64,000 nt of DNA. Source: Chrysopilus asiliformis (Eukaryota; Arthropoda; Insecta; Diptera; Rhagionidae). The notes below the pieces were generated by a model. The model did not search any database. It was not told where the DNA came from and worked only from the letters and a program-made list of their open reading frames with translations. Each line of letters starts with the position of its first letter. The stretch's first letter is position 1. The stretch lies in NCBI GenBank assembly GCA_964034945.1, contig OZ035964.1, positions 3,677,533 through 3,741,532 of the forward strand, read 5' to 3'. A program made the translations under genes and the position numbers. Below are positions 63,747-64,000 of the stretch, in pieces.

Positions 63747-64000
63747 ACCACTGGTAACTGATGCTGCTGTAGTTGTAAAGCAAATGGAAATAATCAAAAT
63801 AATAATAATAATAATAACAATAAAGAAATTACCAAATTTCATAAAAGCGATATTTTTACTAACTAGATTGCTATATTCCAACCTCATGTGCGAACTACTT
63901 ACAAGTACTCCCAAGTAACTACTTAAAAGTACTCGGGAGTAATTGTAAGTGGTTTACACATGAAGCTGGAACGCAGCTTATGACTTTCGATTCGGAATTA

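Larger units (their letters stand above)
62383..64000 (-). other. unc-13: Unc-13 intron continuing beyond the window
   Basis: I see no further exon. It holds a purine-rich GAAGGA tract (62845-63080), foldback element B3 (63123-63254), a (CA)n run near 63721-63746 and an (AAT)n run near 63800. The next upstream unc-13 exon must end in phase 2. Confidence 0.7.

Overview
This is a 64 kb piece of an AT-rich insect nuclear genome. The proteins are closest, from memory, to dipteran versions, so a fly, midge or gnat is my best guess. That placement is inference; the order cannot be proved from the window. It is eukaryotic because three conserved animal genes are split by GT-AG introns with matching phases, and because the spaces between them are full of transposon debris. 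I see no bacterial operons, CRISPR arrays, tRNA or rRNA genes.

Layout. (1) 1-4018: upstream flank of the first gene, with an 8-bp minisatellite, foldback elements and one perfect 21-bp hairpin. (2) 4025-9164 (+): a complete heterotrimeric G-protein beta-subunit gene (fly Gbeta13F / vertebrate GNB1 class), six coding exons, 340 aa. (3) 9165 to about 25000: A-rich sequence in the sense of that gene, cut up by small DNA transposons. (4) 25000-30800: dispersed repeats, a broken jockey-like reverse transcriptase interrupted by a small inverted-repeat element, and a possible 5' UTR exon of raptor. (5) 30815-40818 (+): a complete raptor gene (mTORC1 scaffold), ten coding exons, 1520 aa, with an expanded His/Gln-rich loop. 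(6) 40819-51033: short raptor 3' flank, then a T-rich tract that is A-rich in the sense of the next gene. (7) 51034-62382 (-): the last seven exons of unc-13 (Munc13), covering the end of the MUN domain and the C2C domain. Its 5' part lies beyond position 64000. (8) 62383-64000: intron or flank with purine-rich repeats and a foldback element.

The three genes do not form a functional module that the sequence supports. Gbeta signals downstream of GPCRs, raptor recruits mTORC1 substrates, and Unc-13 primes synaptic vesicles. Gbeta and raptor are tandem; raptor and unc-13 converge.

The most interesting points are: mirror-image A-rich tails downstream of Gbeta and unc-13, which suggest very long 3' UTRs; a symmetric 102-nt unc-13 cassette exon between MUN and C2C, with a weak donor and a stop just beyond it; many families of short foldback or MITE elements, several nested; a Harbinger-type element with TAA target duplications and a 34-aa ORF; and a 72-bp minisatellite present in introns of two different genes. 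I found no convincing new defence or biosynthetic system.
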